From Verrucomicrobiota bacterium (GTDB taxonomy: Bacteria; Verrucomicrobiota; Verrucomicrobiia; Chthoniobacterales; UBA10450), in assembly GCA_003218735.1 (NCBI GenBank), contig QHOJ01000008.1, forward strand, positions 1 to 7,007: a stretch of DNA of 7,007 nucleotides. The letters run 5' to 3'. Positions 1 through 6,219 of the stretch are shown here, in pieces. A model generated the notes under the pieces. It worked only from the letters and a program-made list of their open reading frames with translations. It searched no databases and was not told the origin of the DNA. The position numbers were made by a program, and so were the translations under genes. Position 1 is the stretch's first letter. Each line of letters opens with the position of its first letter.

Positions 1-2
1 TT

Positions 3-62
3 CCCGAAGATACCGTGCCGCGCTCTATAGATGGAAATCGTCGCGTTCTGCGAAGATTTTGA
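3..62 (+). CDS. Possible 3' end of an upstream gene (partial)
   Basis: The third forward frame is open from the window edge to a TGA at 60-62. It reads PEDTVPRSIDGNRRVLRRF, a basic, C-terminus-like stretch. Frame 1 stops at 28-30. Frame 2 stays open, but it runs on into miaB and its product here looks like translated non-coding DNA. Nineteen codons are too few to assign a family, so this is only a plausible gene end. The sequence left of the window would settle it. A gene in another frame or on the other strand is not excluded. Confidence 0.33.
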   Translation, partial: PEDTVPRSIDGNRRVLRRF

Positions 63-69
63 AAGGCCC

Positions 70-98
70 GCGAATCACGCAAATTCACGCGAATGTGA
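70..98 (+). repeat. Degenerate short tandem repeat upstream of miaB
   Basis: Three imperfect units of 9-10 bp follow each other: GCGAATCAC, GCAAATTCAC and GCGAATGTGA. They lie in the non-coding leader between the possible upstream gene end and miaB. I see no ribosome-binding site or convincing promoter in 63-211. The frame is open through the repeat, so it could be mistaken for an N-terminal extension of MiaB. The repeat is short and may be chance. Confidence 0.3.
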
Positions 99-211
99 AT
101 CTCTGTTCTTCAGCACATCGGTATTTTCCGCTCGAAAAAAGCAATTCAACACATCGCCGAATCATCAGGCGTGGCGAACATGGCGCGCCCGTGTATTATT
201 TTCGCCCGTCC

Positions 212-1717
212 ATGCCGAGATTTTTCATCAAGACTTACGGTTGCCAGATGAACGAGCGCGACTCGGAACAGGTCGCGCATTCGCTCGTCGCGCGCGGCTA
301 TGAGCGGGTAGCGCATGAAGCGGAGGCCGACGTCGTACTTCTAAATACTTGCAGTGTGCGCGACATGGCCGACCAAAAGGCACTTGGCAAAATGGGAATG
401 CTCGGCCGCATTGCGAAAGAGCGGCCGCACGTTGTTTTCGGCTTCCTCGGCTGCATGGCGCAGACGCGCGGGGAGTCTCTGCTCAAAAATTTGCCGCATG
501 TCGATCTTGTCGTCGGGACGCAAAAATTCCATCGGGTTGCAGATTATGTGGAGGAACTTGTTACGAGAAAAAATGGTAGGGCGCGACCGCCGGGTGCGCC
601 GAACGGACACCGCAGCGCGGCGTCCCTACCAATGGACGATCTGCGCTTTTCCATTGTTGACGTTCGCCAAGAAGCCGGCTCGCAATCGACGATTCGCGAC
701 CAGCCACTCGTGCTCCGGCAGGCGACCGCTTTCGTTTCGATCATGCAGGGATGCAACATGCATTGCACCTTCTGCATCGTCCCGCAGACGCGCGGAGCGG
801 AGCGCAGCCGTTCGATCGATGAGATTTTGCGCGAAGTACGCAGCCTGGTGGCGCGCGGAGTGAAGGAAATCACGCTGCTCGGGCAAATCGTGAACTTGTA
901 TGGCCGGCACGAATTTCCGAAGATTGATAATAAAAGTCCATTTGTGCAATTGCTGGAAGCCGTGCACGAAGTCGAAGGCCTGAAGAGATTGCGCTTTACT
1001 TCGCCGCATCCGATCGGATTCCGCGATGATTTAATCGACGCATTTGCGCGCCTGCCGAAATTGGCGGAGCACGTTCACCTTCCACTGCAATCTGGTTCAA
1101 ACAAAATCCTCAAAGCGATGCATCGGGCTTACACCGCGGGGAAATATGTCGATCTTGTCCGCCGCATCCGGCAGGCGCGCAACGGCATCGCGATCACGAC
1201 GGACATCATTGTCGGTTTTCCTGGGGAAACTGAGGACGATTACAAGCAGACACGGGATTTGGTCGAACAAATCCAGTTCGATAACGCGTTCATTTTTCGC
1301 TATTCACCGCGACGCGACACGACTGCGGCCGAGATGCCGGAGCAAGTTGAGGAGCGCTTTAAAGAACAGCGCAATCAGGATCTGCTCCGGGTCGTGAATG
1401 AATCAGCTCGACGCGCCGGCGAACGATTGGTTGGGTGCGAAGTGGAAGTTCTTTGTGAAGGCCCGAGCAAAACGAATCCGGCGCGGCTGATGGGTCGGAC
1501 GCGCACGAACAAAATCGTTGTTTTCCCGCCTTCGCCGAGGCTACGGCGGGCAGGCGAAGGCGACGAGAAGCTCGCAGGCGAGATTCTCGATGTCCGGATT
1601 CAACGCGCGAACGGATTCAGCTTGTATGGCACGCCAGTCCTGCCAGCTTCACGCGCATCCAAAGGCGATCACGTCCGCCCGCCAGATGGCGGGACGGATT
1701 CGCCGTGGCGAACATGA
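212..1717 (+). CDS. miaB: tRNA-2-methylthio-N6-isopentenyladenosine synthase MiaB
   Basis: Radical-SAM methylthiotransferase that adds a methylthio group to i6A37 of tRNAs reading UNN codons; it acts in the cytoplasm. The start at 212 gives the canonical N-terminus MPRFFIKTYGCQMNERDSEQ. The frame is open further upstream, but that part looks non-coding. The product is 501 aa, longer than the usual 440-470. The N-terminal UPF0004 domain (about 3-115) has the cluster cysteines C11, C47 and C81. The radical-SAM domain (about 168-395) has CNMHCTFC with C181, C185 and C188. A TRAM domain follows (about 408-475). Three palindromic repeats add length: residues 122-140, residues about 439-450, and the tail after about residue 483. 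The usual GQNVN motif reads GQIVN here (I226). No Shine-Dalgarno sequence is visible. The stop overlaps the next gene by ATGA. The related family RimO is less likely because the N-terminal TYGCQMN motif and overall layout fit MiaB better. Confidence 0.94.
   Translation: MPRFFIKTYGCQMNERDSEQVAHSLVARGYERVAHEAEADVVLLNTCSVRDMADQKALGKMGMLGRIAKERPHVVFGFLGCMAQTRGESLLKNLPHVDLVVGTQKFHRVADYVEELVTRKNGRARPPGAPNGHRSAASLPMDDLRFSIVDVRQEAGSQSTIRDQPLVLRQATAFVSIMQGCNMHCTFCIVPQTRGAERSRSIDEILREVRSLVARGVKEITLLGQIVNLYGRHEFPKIDNKSPFVQLLEAVHEVEGLKRLRFTSPHPIGFRDDLIDAFARLPKLAEHVHLPLQSGSNKILKAMHRAYTAGKYVDLVRRIRQARNGIAITTDIIVGFPGETEDDYKQTRDLVEQIQFDNAFIFRYSPRRDTTAAEMPEQVEERFKEQRNQDLLRVVNESARRAGERLVGCEVEVLCEGPSKTNPARLMGRTRTNKIVVFPPSPRLRRAGEGDEKLAGEILDVRIQRANGFSLYGTPVLPASRASKGDHVRPPDGGTDSPWRT
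574..631 (+). repeat. REP-like palindromic element inserted in frame in miaB
   Basis: The element begins TGGTAGGG (574-581) and ends CCCTACCA (624-631), an exact 8-bp terminal inverted repeat. The interior is very GC-rich with partial further pairing. It adds about 57 bp (19 codons, residues 122-140), so the reading frame is kept. It lies in the linker between the UPF0004 and radical-SAM domains, where an extra loop should be tolerated. The encoded peptide (Gly/Arg/Pro/Ala-rich) resembles nothing expected in MiaB. The class resembles GGTAGGG-type repeats I associate with Verrucomicrobia; that link is from memory. Confidence 0.7.
1527..1562 (+). repeat. REP-like palindromic element inserted in the MiaB TRAM domain
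   Basis: The arms CGCCTTCGCC (1527-1536) and GGCGAAGGCG (1553-1562) are exact 10-bp reverse complements around a 16-bp centre that contains GGCTACGGCGGG. The 36-bp element equals 12 codons and keeps the frame, adding roughly PPSPRLRRAGEG (residues 439-450). Without it the protein would read VVF followed directly by DEKLAGEILDV, which matches a normal TRAM strand-turn-strand. It therefore sits in a surface turn of the domain. It differs in sequence from the element at 574-631, so two repeat families have entered the same gene. Confidence 0.75.
1674..1712 (+). repeat. Two adjacent palindromes at the miaB 3' end
   Basis: The first palindrome pairs CCCGCC (1678-1683) with GGCGGG (1688-1693) around AGAT, and is extended by TCCG/CGGA with a one-base bulge (1674-1698). 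The second pairs TTCGCC (1699-1704) with GGCGAA (1707-1712) around GT. Together they encode the last residues of MiaB (RPPDGGTDSPWRT), which fall outside the TRAM domain, and they abut the start codon of the next gene. A REP-like origin is inferred. In mRNA the hairpins could influence translation of the downstream gene. Confidence 0.55.
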
Positions 1718-2262
1718 TTTACCATCTTTCCCTGCAAACCGTGGGAATCCTTGCGGGTCTGTTCCTGATTTTGATCAGTTTGCCCGGTCTGTTCAAACCG
1801 CACCTCGCCAGCGTCGCGCAACACTTTCCGCGCTCTCGAACTGCCGGAGTTGTTTTGCTGACCATCTCGCTGGTCTGGACGTTTTGGTTGCTTGCGACAA
1901 TCGAGATGGGGGAATTCCAAGCTTTTCGACGGCCACTCCTCATCGCATTGCCGGTCGGTTACGTGCTTGTCCTGAGGTTCGTCGAGGAATTTCTTGCGGT
2001 GCGAGCGCTTGGAATTCTTTGTTTGCTTGCCGCTGAGCCGCTGCTGGACTCGGCGTTTTTGCGTTATGAAACGAGCCGTTTGCTCGTAACTGTGTTTGCT
2101 TATTTGCTGGTCGTCGCCGGTCTGTTCTGGGTCACAATGCCGTACTTGCTCCGCGACCAAATTAATTGGAGCGCGCGCAGCGCTTTTCGCTGGCGCTCCC
2201 TGCACGCGATCGCGTTTTGTTATGGCGCGGTCATTCTCGGTTTCGCGTTTTCGCGATATTAA
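1714..2262 (+). CDS. Six-helix integral membrane protein of unknown function
   Basis: Product of 182 aa that I do not recognise as a named family. Hydrophobic segments lie at roughly 8-26, 43-62, 73-90, 94-110, 121-143 and 162-180, so it should be a polytopic inner-membrane protein. Short charged loops contain HFPRSR, FRRP and LLRDQINWSARSAFRWR. I see no signal peptide, cysteine cluster or catalytic motif. The ATG at 1714 overlaps the miaB stop (ATGA), suggesting translational coupling; a GTG at 1705 would add three residues (MAN). No Shine-Dalgarno sequence is present, which fits re-initiation after miaB. The stop lies two bases before a palindromic repeat pair. Being real is well supported by the overlap, the hydrophobic pattern and the lack of a better frame; function is open. 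Confidence 0.8.
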   Translation: MIYHLSLQTVGILAGLFLILISLPGLFKPHLASVAQHFPRSRTAGVVLLTISLVWTFWLLATIEMGEFQAFRRPLLIALPVGYVLVLRFVEEFLAVRALGILCLLAAEPLLDSAFLRYETSRLLVTVFAYLLVVAGLFWVTMPYLLRDQINWSARSAFRWRSLHAIAFCYGAVILGFAFSRY

Positions 2263-2264
2263 AC

Positions 2265-2380
2265 CTGTAGCGGCGGTCTGCGACCGCCGACAACGCGGGC
2301 AAGTTTCAACTTGGATTTTCAGATTTGCATTTGCAGGCTGGATCACCCTTGATTTCGGCGCTCATAGAGCGCCGCTACAG
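2265..2380. repeat. Inverted pair of REP-like palindromes (BIME/MITE-like)
   Basis: The 116-bp unit is bounded by CTGTAGCGGCG (2265-2275) and its exact reverse complement CGCCGCTACAG (2370-2380). Each end also carries its own hairpin. The left one is CGGCGGTC-TGC-GACCGCCG (2271-2289, 8-bp stem) and the right one is GGCGCTC-ATA-GAGCGCC (2357-2373, 7-bp stem). The centre is less GC-rich and contains a small inverted repeat, CAAGTT-TC-AACTTG. It fills nearly all the gap between the membrane-protein gene and the glycosyltransferase gene, ending six bases before the latter's ATG. It encodes no protein. Such pairs are typically mobilised in trans by a REP-associated transposase, which is not in the window; that mechanism is inference. 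Confidence 0.85.
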
Positions 2381-2386
2381 TAAAGC

Positions 2387-3331
2387 ATGAACCGCATTCT
2401 GGTGATCCGCGGCGGCGCGATCGGCGATTTCATTCTCACGTTACCGGCCCTCAAGGCATTGCGAGACGCCTATCCTCACGCACACATTGAGATCCTCGGT
2501 TACAAGCATATCGCAGTGCTCGCGGAGAATCGGTTCTACGCACAAGCTGTGCGTTCAATCGAATACGGGCCGCTCTCGACCTTTTTTGCAAAGAACGCGG
2601 AACTGCCATCCGAGCTGTCGACCTATTTTGCAAATTTTGATTTGATCGTCAGCTATCTCTACGATCCGGACGGAATCTTTGAAAGTAATCTGCGCCGGTG
2701 CGGGGTTGAACTACTGATCCGCGGACCCGCGAAGATCGACAAGAGCGAGCACGCCGCGCGACAACTCGCACGGCCAATGCAAGAACTAGGCTTGGCTGTC
2801 GCGGACCTTGCCGCAAAAGTATATCCTTCAACCGAAGATCGACAGCGCGGGCAGGAATTTCTCCGTGATCTCCCGCGACCATCGGTCGTTTTTCATCCCG
2901 GCAGTGGAAGCAAAAAGAAAAATTGGCCGCTCGAAAACTGGACCAACATCGGCAACTGCCTGCTTGGCCTGGACGACTTTCAAGGATCGCCGATTATTGT
3001 TTCGGGCGAAGCGGACGAAGATCAAGTGAGATCGCTTCGCGCGATTTGGAAAAATGAGCGCATTCAGTTCGCGAGGAATTTTCCGCTGCCGGACCTGGTG
3101 GCGGTATTCGAAAATGCAATTTTTGTCGGACACGACAGCGGAATTTCACAGCTTGCCGCTGCTGCCGGTGCAAATTGCATTTTGCTTTTCGGGCCGAGCG
3201 ACCCGGAAGTTTGGGCGCCGAAGAATGAAAAGGTGCAAATAATTCAGGCGCCAACCGGGGACATGCCGTCGCTCAGATTCGAAGCCGTTCGCGATGCATT
3301 AATGAACAAGCTGGAAGCCCGTTCGCCGTGA
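2387..3331 (+). CDS. Glycosyltransferase family 9 (heptosyltransferase-like)
   Basis: Product of 314 aa, near the usual family length of 320-350. It should transfer a sugar, classically ADP-heptose, to a lipopolysaccharide core or related glycan at the cytoplasmic face of the inner membrane. The N-terminal Rossmann half begins ILVIRGGAIGDFILTLPAL; the GD at residues 13-14 matches the acidic catalytic position of heptosyltransferases. The C-terminal donor-binding half has HPGSGSKKKNWP (170-181), GHDSGISQLAAAAG (248-261) and FGPSDPEVWAP (268-278). The acceptor and exact sugar cannot be read from the sequence, so no gene symbol is given. The ATG lies just after a repeat pair, with only a weak TAAAG upstream. 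The tail KLEARSP uses a repeated 10-mer that recurs in the following hairpin. The gene converges on dnaN. Confidence 0.9.
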   Translation: MNRILVIRGGAIGDFILTLPALKALRDAYPHAHIEILGYKHIAVLAENRFYAQAVRSIEYGPLSTFFAKNAELPSELSTYFANFDLIVSYLYDPDGIFESNLRRCGVELLIRGPAKIDKSEHAARQLARPMQELGLAVADLAAKVYPSTEDRQRGQEFLRDLPRPSVVFHPGSGSKKKNWPLENWTNIGNCLLGLDDFQGSPIIVSGEADEDQVRSLRAIWKNERIQFARNFPLPDLVAVFENAIFVGHDSGISQLAAAAGANCILLFGPSDPEVWAPKNEKVQIIQAPTGDMPSLRFEAVRDALMNKLEARSP

Positions 3332-3348
3332 CAGGCTGGAAGCCTATC
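3310..3348. repeat. Hairpin and direct repeat between convergent genes; possible two-way terminator
   Basis: GCTGGAAGCC occurs twice, at 3310-3319 inside the glycosyltransferase tail and at 3335-3344 after its stop. The second copy sits in a hairpin, GACAGGCT-GGA-AGCCTATC (3330-3348), with 7 of 8 pairs. The stem begins at the stop codon and lies in the 28-bp gap before the dnaN stop at 3360. There is no T-run on either strand, so it is a weak intrinsic terminator at best. It may instead be a remnant of another palindromic repeat family. Confidence 0.5.
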
Positions 3349-3359
3349 CTCCGGAAAAT

Positions 3360-4457
3360 TCAGGAGCTGATGCGCATCGGCATCAGCACGTAAAGAAATG
3401 GCGTCTGAATTTTCAGGACACCGGGGCTCATTTCGTCGATCAGATCTAGAAAAACTTCGTCCTCGGTGAGATTGCGCAGCGGCGCCATTAAAAACTCCGG
3501 ATTAAACGCAATGGAAAACTCACGGCCTTTGTAAACGACGGCGAGCGATTCCTTGGCTTCGCCGACCTCCGGAGTGTTGGCGGTGATATCGATATTATTC
3601 TTGCTGAAGTTCAGCTTAATCGAGTTCGATTTGTCGCTTGCCAGCAGCGAGACGCGTCGCAAGGAATTCAAAAACGTCTCGCGCTCGAGTGTGACGCGCT
3701 CCTTGGCTTCCGATGGGATGACCTGCTTGTAATTTGGATAATTGCCTTCGATCAACTTGGAGACGAGCAGCGTCTTGTTCAGATCAAATGCAATCTGTCC
3801 GCTGCCCATGCTCACTTTCACGTCGCCGTCGTCGGTAAGCAGCCGCTGCAACTCCGTGACCGCTTTGGTCGGGACGATGATGTCGGTTTCGTGGCTGCGC
3901 GGAAATTCCAGTTCGAGGTCGAGCATGGCGAGCCGCCGGCCATCCGTGGCCACGAGCGTGAGTTTGTTGTCCTTGAAACTGAAAAGAACGCCGTTCAGCA
4001 CGTAGCGGGTCTCGTCGGTTGAGATGGCATAAGAAGTCTTGCGCAAGCCATCGCGCAAATCCTTCTGGCGAATCGTGACGACTTTTGCGTCTTCGAATTT
4101 CGGCAACGGCGGAAACTCTTCTTCGGGCAAGCCGAGAATTTTAAAAAAGCTTTGTCCGCTTCGGATGGACGCGGCGTTCTTTCCATCGACTTCGATCCGA
4201 ATTTCACTGGAAGGCAGTTCACGAATGATGTTGAAGAGACGACGCGCCGGCAGCGTGGTCGCGCCCTCCTTTTCTACCTCCGCTTCGAAACTGCCCCGCA
4301 CACCTACATCGAGATCGGTCGTGGTGAGATGAACGTCGTTCCCGTTTGCCTGTAACAAGACGTTGGAAAGGATCGGAAGAGTGGTGCGTGTGCTGACTAC
4401 GTTTTGGACCTGTTGCAGACCTTCAAGCAGTTTTTCTTTTGTGACACTGAATTTCAT
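3360..4457 (-). CDS. dnaN: DNA polymerase III sliding clamp (beta subunit)
   Basis: Homodimeric ring that tethers the replicative polymerase to DNA and recruits repair and initiation-control proteins. The product is 365 aa, the usual length, and the start MKFSVTKEKLLEGLQQV matches the family N-terminus. Further marks are LPILSNVLL (27-35), LTTTDLDVGV (44-53), the domain-boundary LPEEEFPPLP (110-119), TDGRRLA (171-177), and the C-terminal YVLMPMRISS (356-365), which forms part of the protein-binding cleft. It lies downstream of dnaA, 129 bp away, on the same strand. Bases just upstream of the ATG read GCGCTCCTTTCCATC, pyrimidine-rich with no Shine-Dalgarno. A weak promoter-like pair (TTGCCG, 17 bp, TACATC) lies in the gap but is not convincing. 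The gene is intact. Confidence 0.97.
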   Translation of the reverse strand: MKFSVTKEKLLEGLQQVQNVVSTRTTLPILSNVLLQANGNDVHLTTTDLDVGVRGSFEAEVEKEGATTLPARRLFNIIRELPSSEIRIEVDGKNAASIRSGQSFFKILGLPEEEFPPLPKFEDAKVVTIRQKDLRDGLRKTSYAISTDETRYVLNGVLFSFKDNKLTLVATDGRRLAMLDLELEFPRSHETDIIVPTKAVTELQRLLTDDGDVKVSMGSGQIAFDLNKTLLVSKLIEGNYPNYKQVIPSEAKERVTLERETFLNSLRRVSLLASDKSNSIKLNFSKNNIDITANTPEVGEAKESLAVVYKGREFSIAFNPEFLMAPLRNLTEDEVFLDLIDEMSPGVLKIQTPFLYVLMPMRISS

Positions 4458-4565
4458 GATGGAAAGGAGCGCTTAAGATGTAAGGCTTTCGATTTTATTC
4501 GGCAACCGTAAAGTCGTAAGCGCCAAGATCGACAAAAGACGTGAGGGCGTTCACCGGAACTGCCC

Positions 4566-4587
4566 GGGGCGATTGAGCAATCACCCC
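4566..4587 (-). terminator. Hairpin directly after the dnaA stop codon
   Basis: On the minus strand, GGGGTGATT and AATCGCCCC can pair over nine positions (one G-U wobble) around the four-base loop GCTC. The stem starts at the last base of the dnaA TAG. No T-run follows, so strong rho-independent termination is unlikely. The structure could attenuate read-through into dnaN, mark an RNA processing site, or protect the dnaA message 3' end. The rest of the dnaA-dnaN gap (4458-4565) shows no clear gene or signal. Confidence 0.4.
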
Positions 4588-5948
4588 TATCTTTGCAACG
4601 AACTGTCGATAAAGGATATCGTCTGCCGAATATTGTCCTGCTCGCCCATGCGCCTCTTCACCAGTTTGCAGGCGTGCAGCACGGTACCGTGATCGCGTCC
4701 GCCAAATGCCTCCCCGATTTCGTTAAGCGACGCCTTGGTAAGTTCACGCGCCAAATACATCGCGACCTGCCGCGGAAACGCGATGCTGGCCGGGCGCCGT
4801 TTGCTCGTCATATCGGCCACCCGCACATCGAAATGTTCGGCCACGCGCCGCTGGATTTGTTCGATCGTAATGGAATGCCGTCCTTCTTCCTGCAGGATGT
4901 CTTTCAGCAGATGTTCGACAACTTCCTGTGTGAGCTCTTTTCCGCTGAGTGACGCAAAGGAGGCGACGCGCATGAGCGCGCCCTCGAGACGACGCACATT
5001 CGAACGAATGCGATTGGCGATAAACTCGAAAACTTCATCCCGCAGCTTGATCTGCAACGTGCGCGCTTTTTTTCGCAAGATTGCCATCCGCGTTTCGATG
5101 TCCGGCGGCTGAAGCTCGGCGGTGAGTCCCCACTCGAAACGCGAAACCAAACGGTGTTCCAAATTCGCGATCTCCGAAGCAGGGCGATCGCTGGAGAGCA
5201 CGATCTGCTTATGCCCGTCGAAAAGCGTGTTGAACGTGTGAAAAAATTCTTCCTGGGAACGCTCTTTGCCCCCGAGAAACTGGATGTCGTCGATCAAGAG
5301 GAGATCGGCCTGGCGATAACGCTTTCGGAATTTGACCAGATTACTGTGCTGGATCGCGTCGATGAACTCATTGATGAACAATTCGCTGGAGAGATACATA
5401 ACTTTCGTATTCTTCTTCTTCGCCCAGACGTATTGGCCAATGGCCTGCATCAAATGCGTCTTGCCGAGACCGACGCCGCCGTAAATGAATAGCGGGTTGT
5501 AGGTGCGCGCCGGCGTCTGCGCGACCGCAAGACTGGCGGCGTGCGCAATCTCGTTGTTCGGGCCGACCACGAACGATTCGAATGTGTTTCGCGGATTGAG
5601 CCCGGCCACGGTCGCTGCCGCTTTGGCGACGCGCTGGGAGTCTGGTGAAATTTCTTTTAGGGCAATGATATCTTCCACTGGCATTTGGGCCGCAACTCCC
5701 GAAGGAGAAGAAAACTTTATGCTGCGCGGGCCACCCACGGCCGTAATAATGGCGTTTTGCAGGGCAGCCATATAATTACTCTCGATCCAAAATTGATAGA
5801 TGTTGTTGGGAACGCAGAAGGTGAGCGATTTATCACTGGCCTCAACCAATTCAACGGCGGAAAACCAGCGCTTGAATGAATCGGCACTCACCTGTGATTT
5901 TAACGTGGCGGCCAATCGCTGCCACAGTTGAGTACATTTCTTATCCAT
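4587..5948 (-). CDS. dnaA: Chromosomal replication initiator DnaA
   Basis: AAA+ ATPase that binds DnaA boxes at oriC, melts the AT-rich element and loads the helicase. The product is 453 aa, the normal length. Domain I (about 1-80) contains FKRWFS and VPNNIYQFWIE. A short variable linker follows (about 81-118). The AAA+ domain opens with NTFESFVVG (121-129), has Walker A GGVGLGKT (157-164), Walker B LLLIDD (216-221), the box VII arginine R270 in RFEWGL, and sensor II RRLEGAL (319-325). Domain IV carries the helix-turn-helix signature with GGRDHGTV (416-423), which reads the box. The start codon overlaps a near-consensus DnaA box on the opposite strand (TTATCCATA, 5941-5949, one mismatch). No Shine-Dalgarno sequence is seen. 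An inverted repeat lies upstream. dnaN follows in the same direction. Confidence 0.98.
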   Translation of the reverse strand: MDKKCTQLWQRLAATLKSQVSADSFKRWFSAVELVEASDKSLTFCVPNNIYQFWIESNYMAALQNAIITAVGGPRSIKFSSPSGVAAQMPVEDIIALKEISPDSQRVAKAAATVAGLNPRNTFESFVVGPNNEIAHAASLAVAQTPARTYNPLFIYGGVGLGKTHLMQAIGQYVWAKKKNTKVMYLSSELFINEFIDAIQHSNLVKFRKRYRQADLLLIDDIQFLGGKERSQEEFFHTFNTLFDGHKQIVLSSDRPASEIANLEHRLVSRFEWGLTAELQPPDIETRMAILRKKARTLQIKLRDEVFEFIANRIRSNVRRLEGALMRVASFASLSGKELTQEVVEHLLKDILQEEGRHSITIEQIQRRVAEHFDVRVADMTSKRRPASIAFPRQVAMYLARELTKASLNEIGEAFGGRDHGTVLHACKLVKRRMGEQDNIRQTISFIDSSLQR

Positions 5949-5955
5949 AGCGACT

Positions 5956-5973
5956 TGTTAACAGCGTTAAACA
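5956..5973. promoter_or_regulatory. Inverted repeat in the dnaA leader, operator-like
   Basis: TGTTAAC (5956-5962) and GTTAAACA (5966-5973) form an imperfect inverted repeat around AGC, starting 8 bp upstream of the dnaA ATG. It is AT-rich in a GC-rich neighbourhood. Its position suits an operator or a structure covering the translation start. No regulator can be named from the sequence. Confidence 0.35.
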
Positions 5974-6060
5974 ATCGCCACAAAGGTAGATACCGGGGAA
6001 AATCGGCTGGCGAACCAGAGGCGAGAATCGGTTGTCGCCCCCCTCGATTCGGACAGAAAT

Positions 6061-6090
6061 TGCCGGGGAAACTTGCCGAAAGTGCCGAAA
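6061..6090 (+). repeat. Short TGCCG repeats, iteron-like
   Basis: TGCCG occurs at 6061, 6074 and 6083. The last two sit in adjacent 9-mers, TTGCCGAAA (6073-6081) and GTGCCGAAA (6082-6090). The first is part of CCGGGGAAA (6063-6071), which also occurs at 5993-6001. The repeats lie in the candidate origin. They may be binding sites or chance in GC-rich DNA. Confidence 0.35.
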
Positions 6091-6219
6091 TACGAGGGCA
6101 AAATGCTTTGTTTGCAGTTCAGTCGTCGCCGGAGTATCGCGGGATTGGCGTCTGAGTGAAATCGTTTGTCTGTGGAGATTGGGGCGTCGGTCATTTTCAC
6201 TGCTAGAAGTTTCTCGGAA

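Noticed and set aside
59..211. MiaB starting at 59 with a 51-residue N-terminal extension
   Set aside because: The extension covers a degenerate tandem repeat and reads like translated non-coding DNA; the family N-terminus begins at the ATG at 212.
1518..2036. Forward open frame across the miaB end and the membrane-protein gene
   Set aside because: It overlaps two better supported genes in another frame, starts inside a palindromic repeat and shows no family motif.
1669..2346. Long minus-strand open frame of 225 codons
   Set aside because: It lies opposite the membrane-protein gene and a repeat pair, and its product is a low-complexity Gln/Arg-rich string typical of antisense frames in GC-rich DNA.
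4458..4530. Promoter for dnaN between dnaA and dnaN
   Set aside because: The best candidate (TTGCCG, 17 bp, TACATC) matches only 4/6 and 3/6 of the sigma70 consensus, too weak to annotate.
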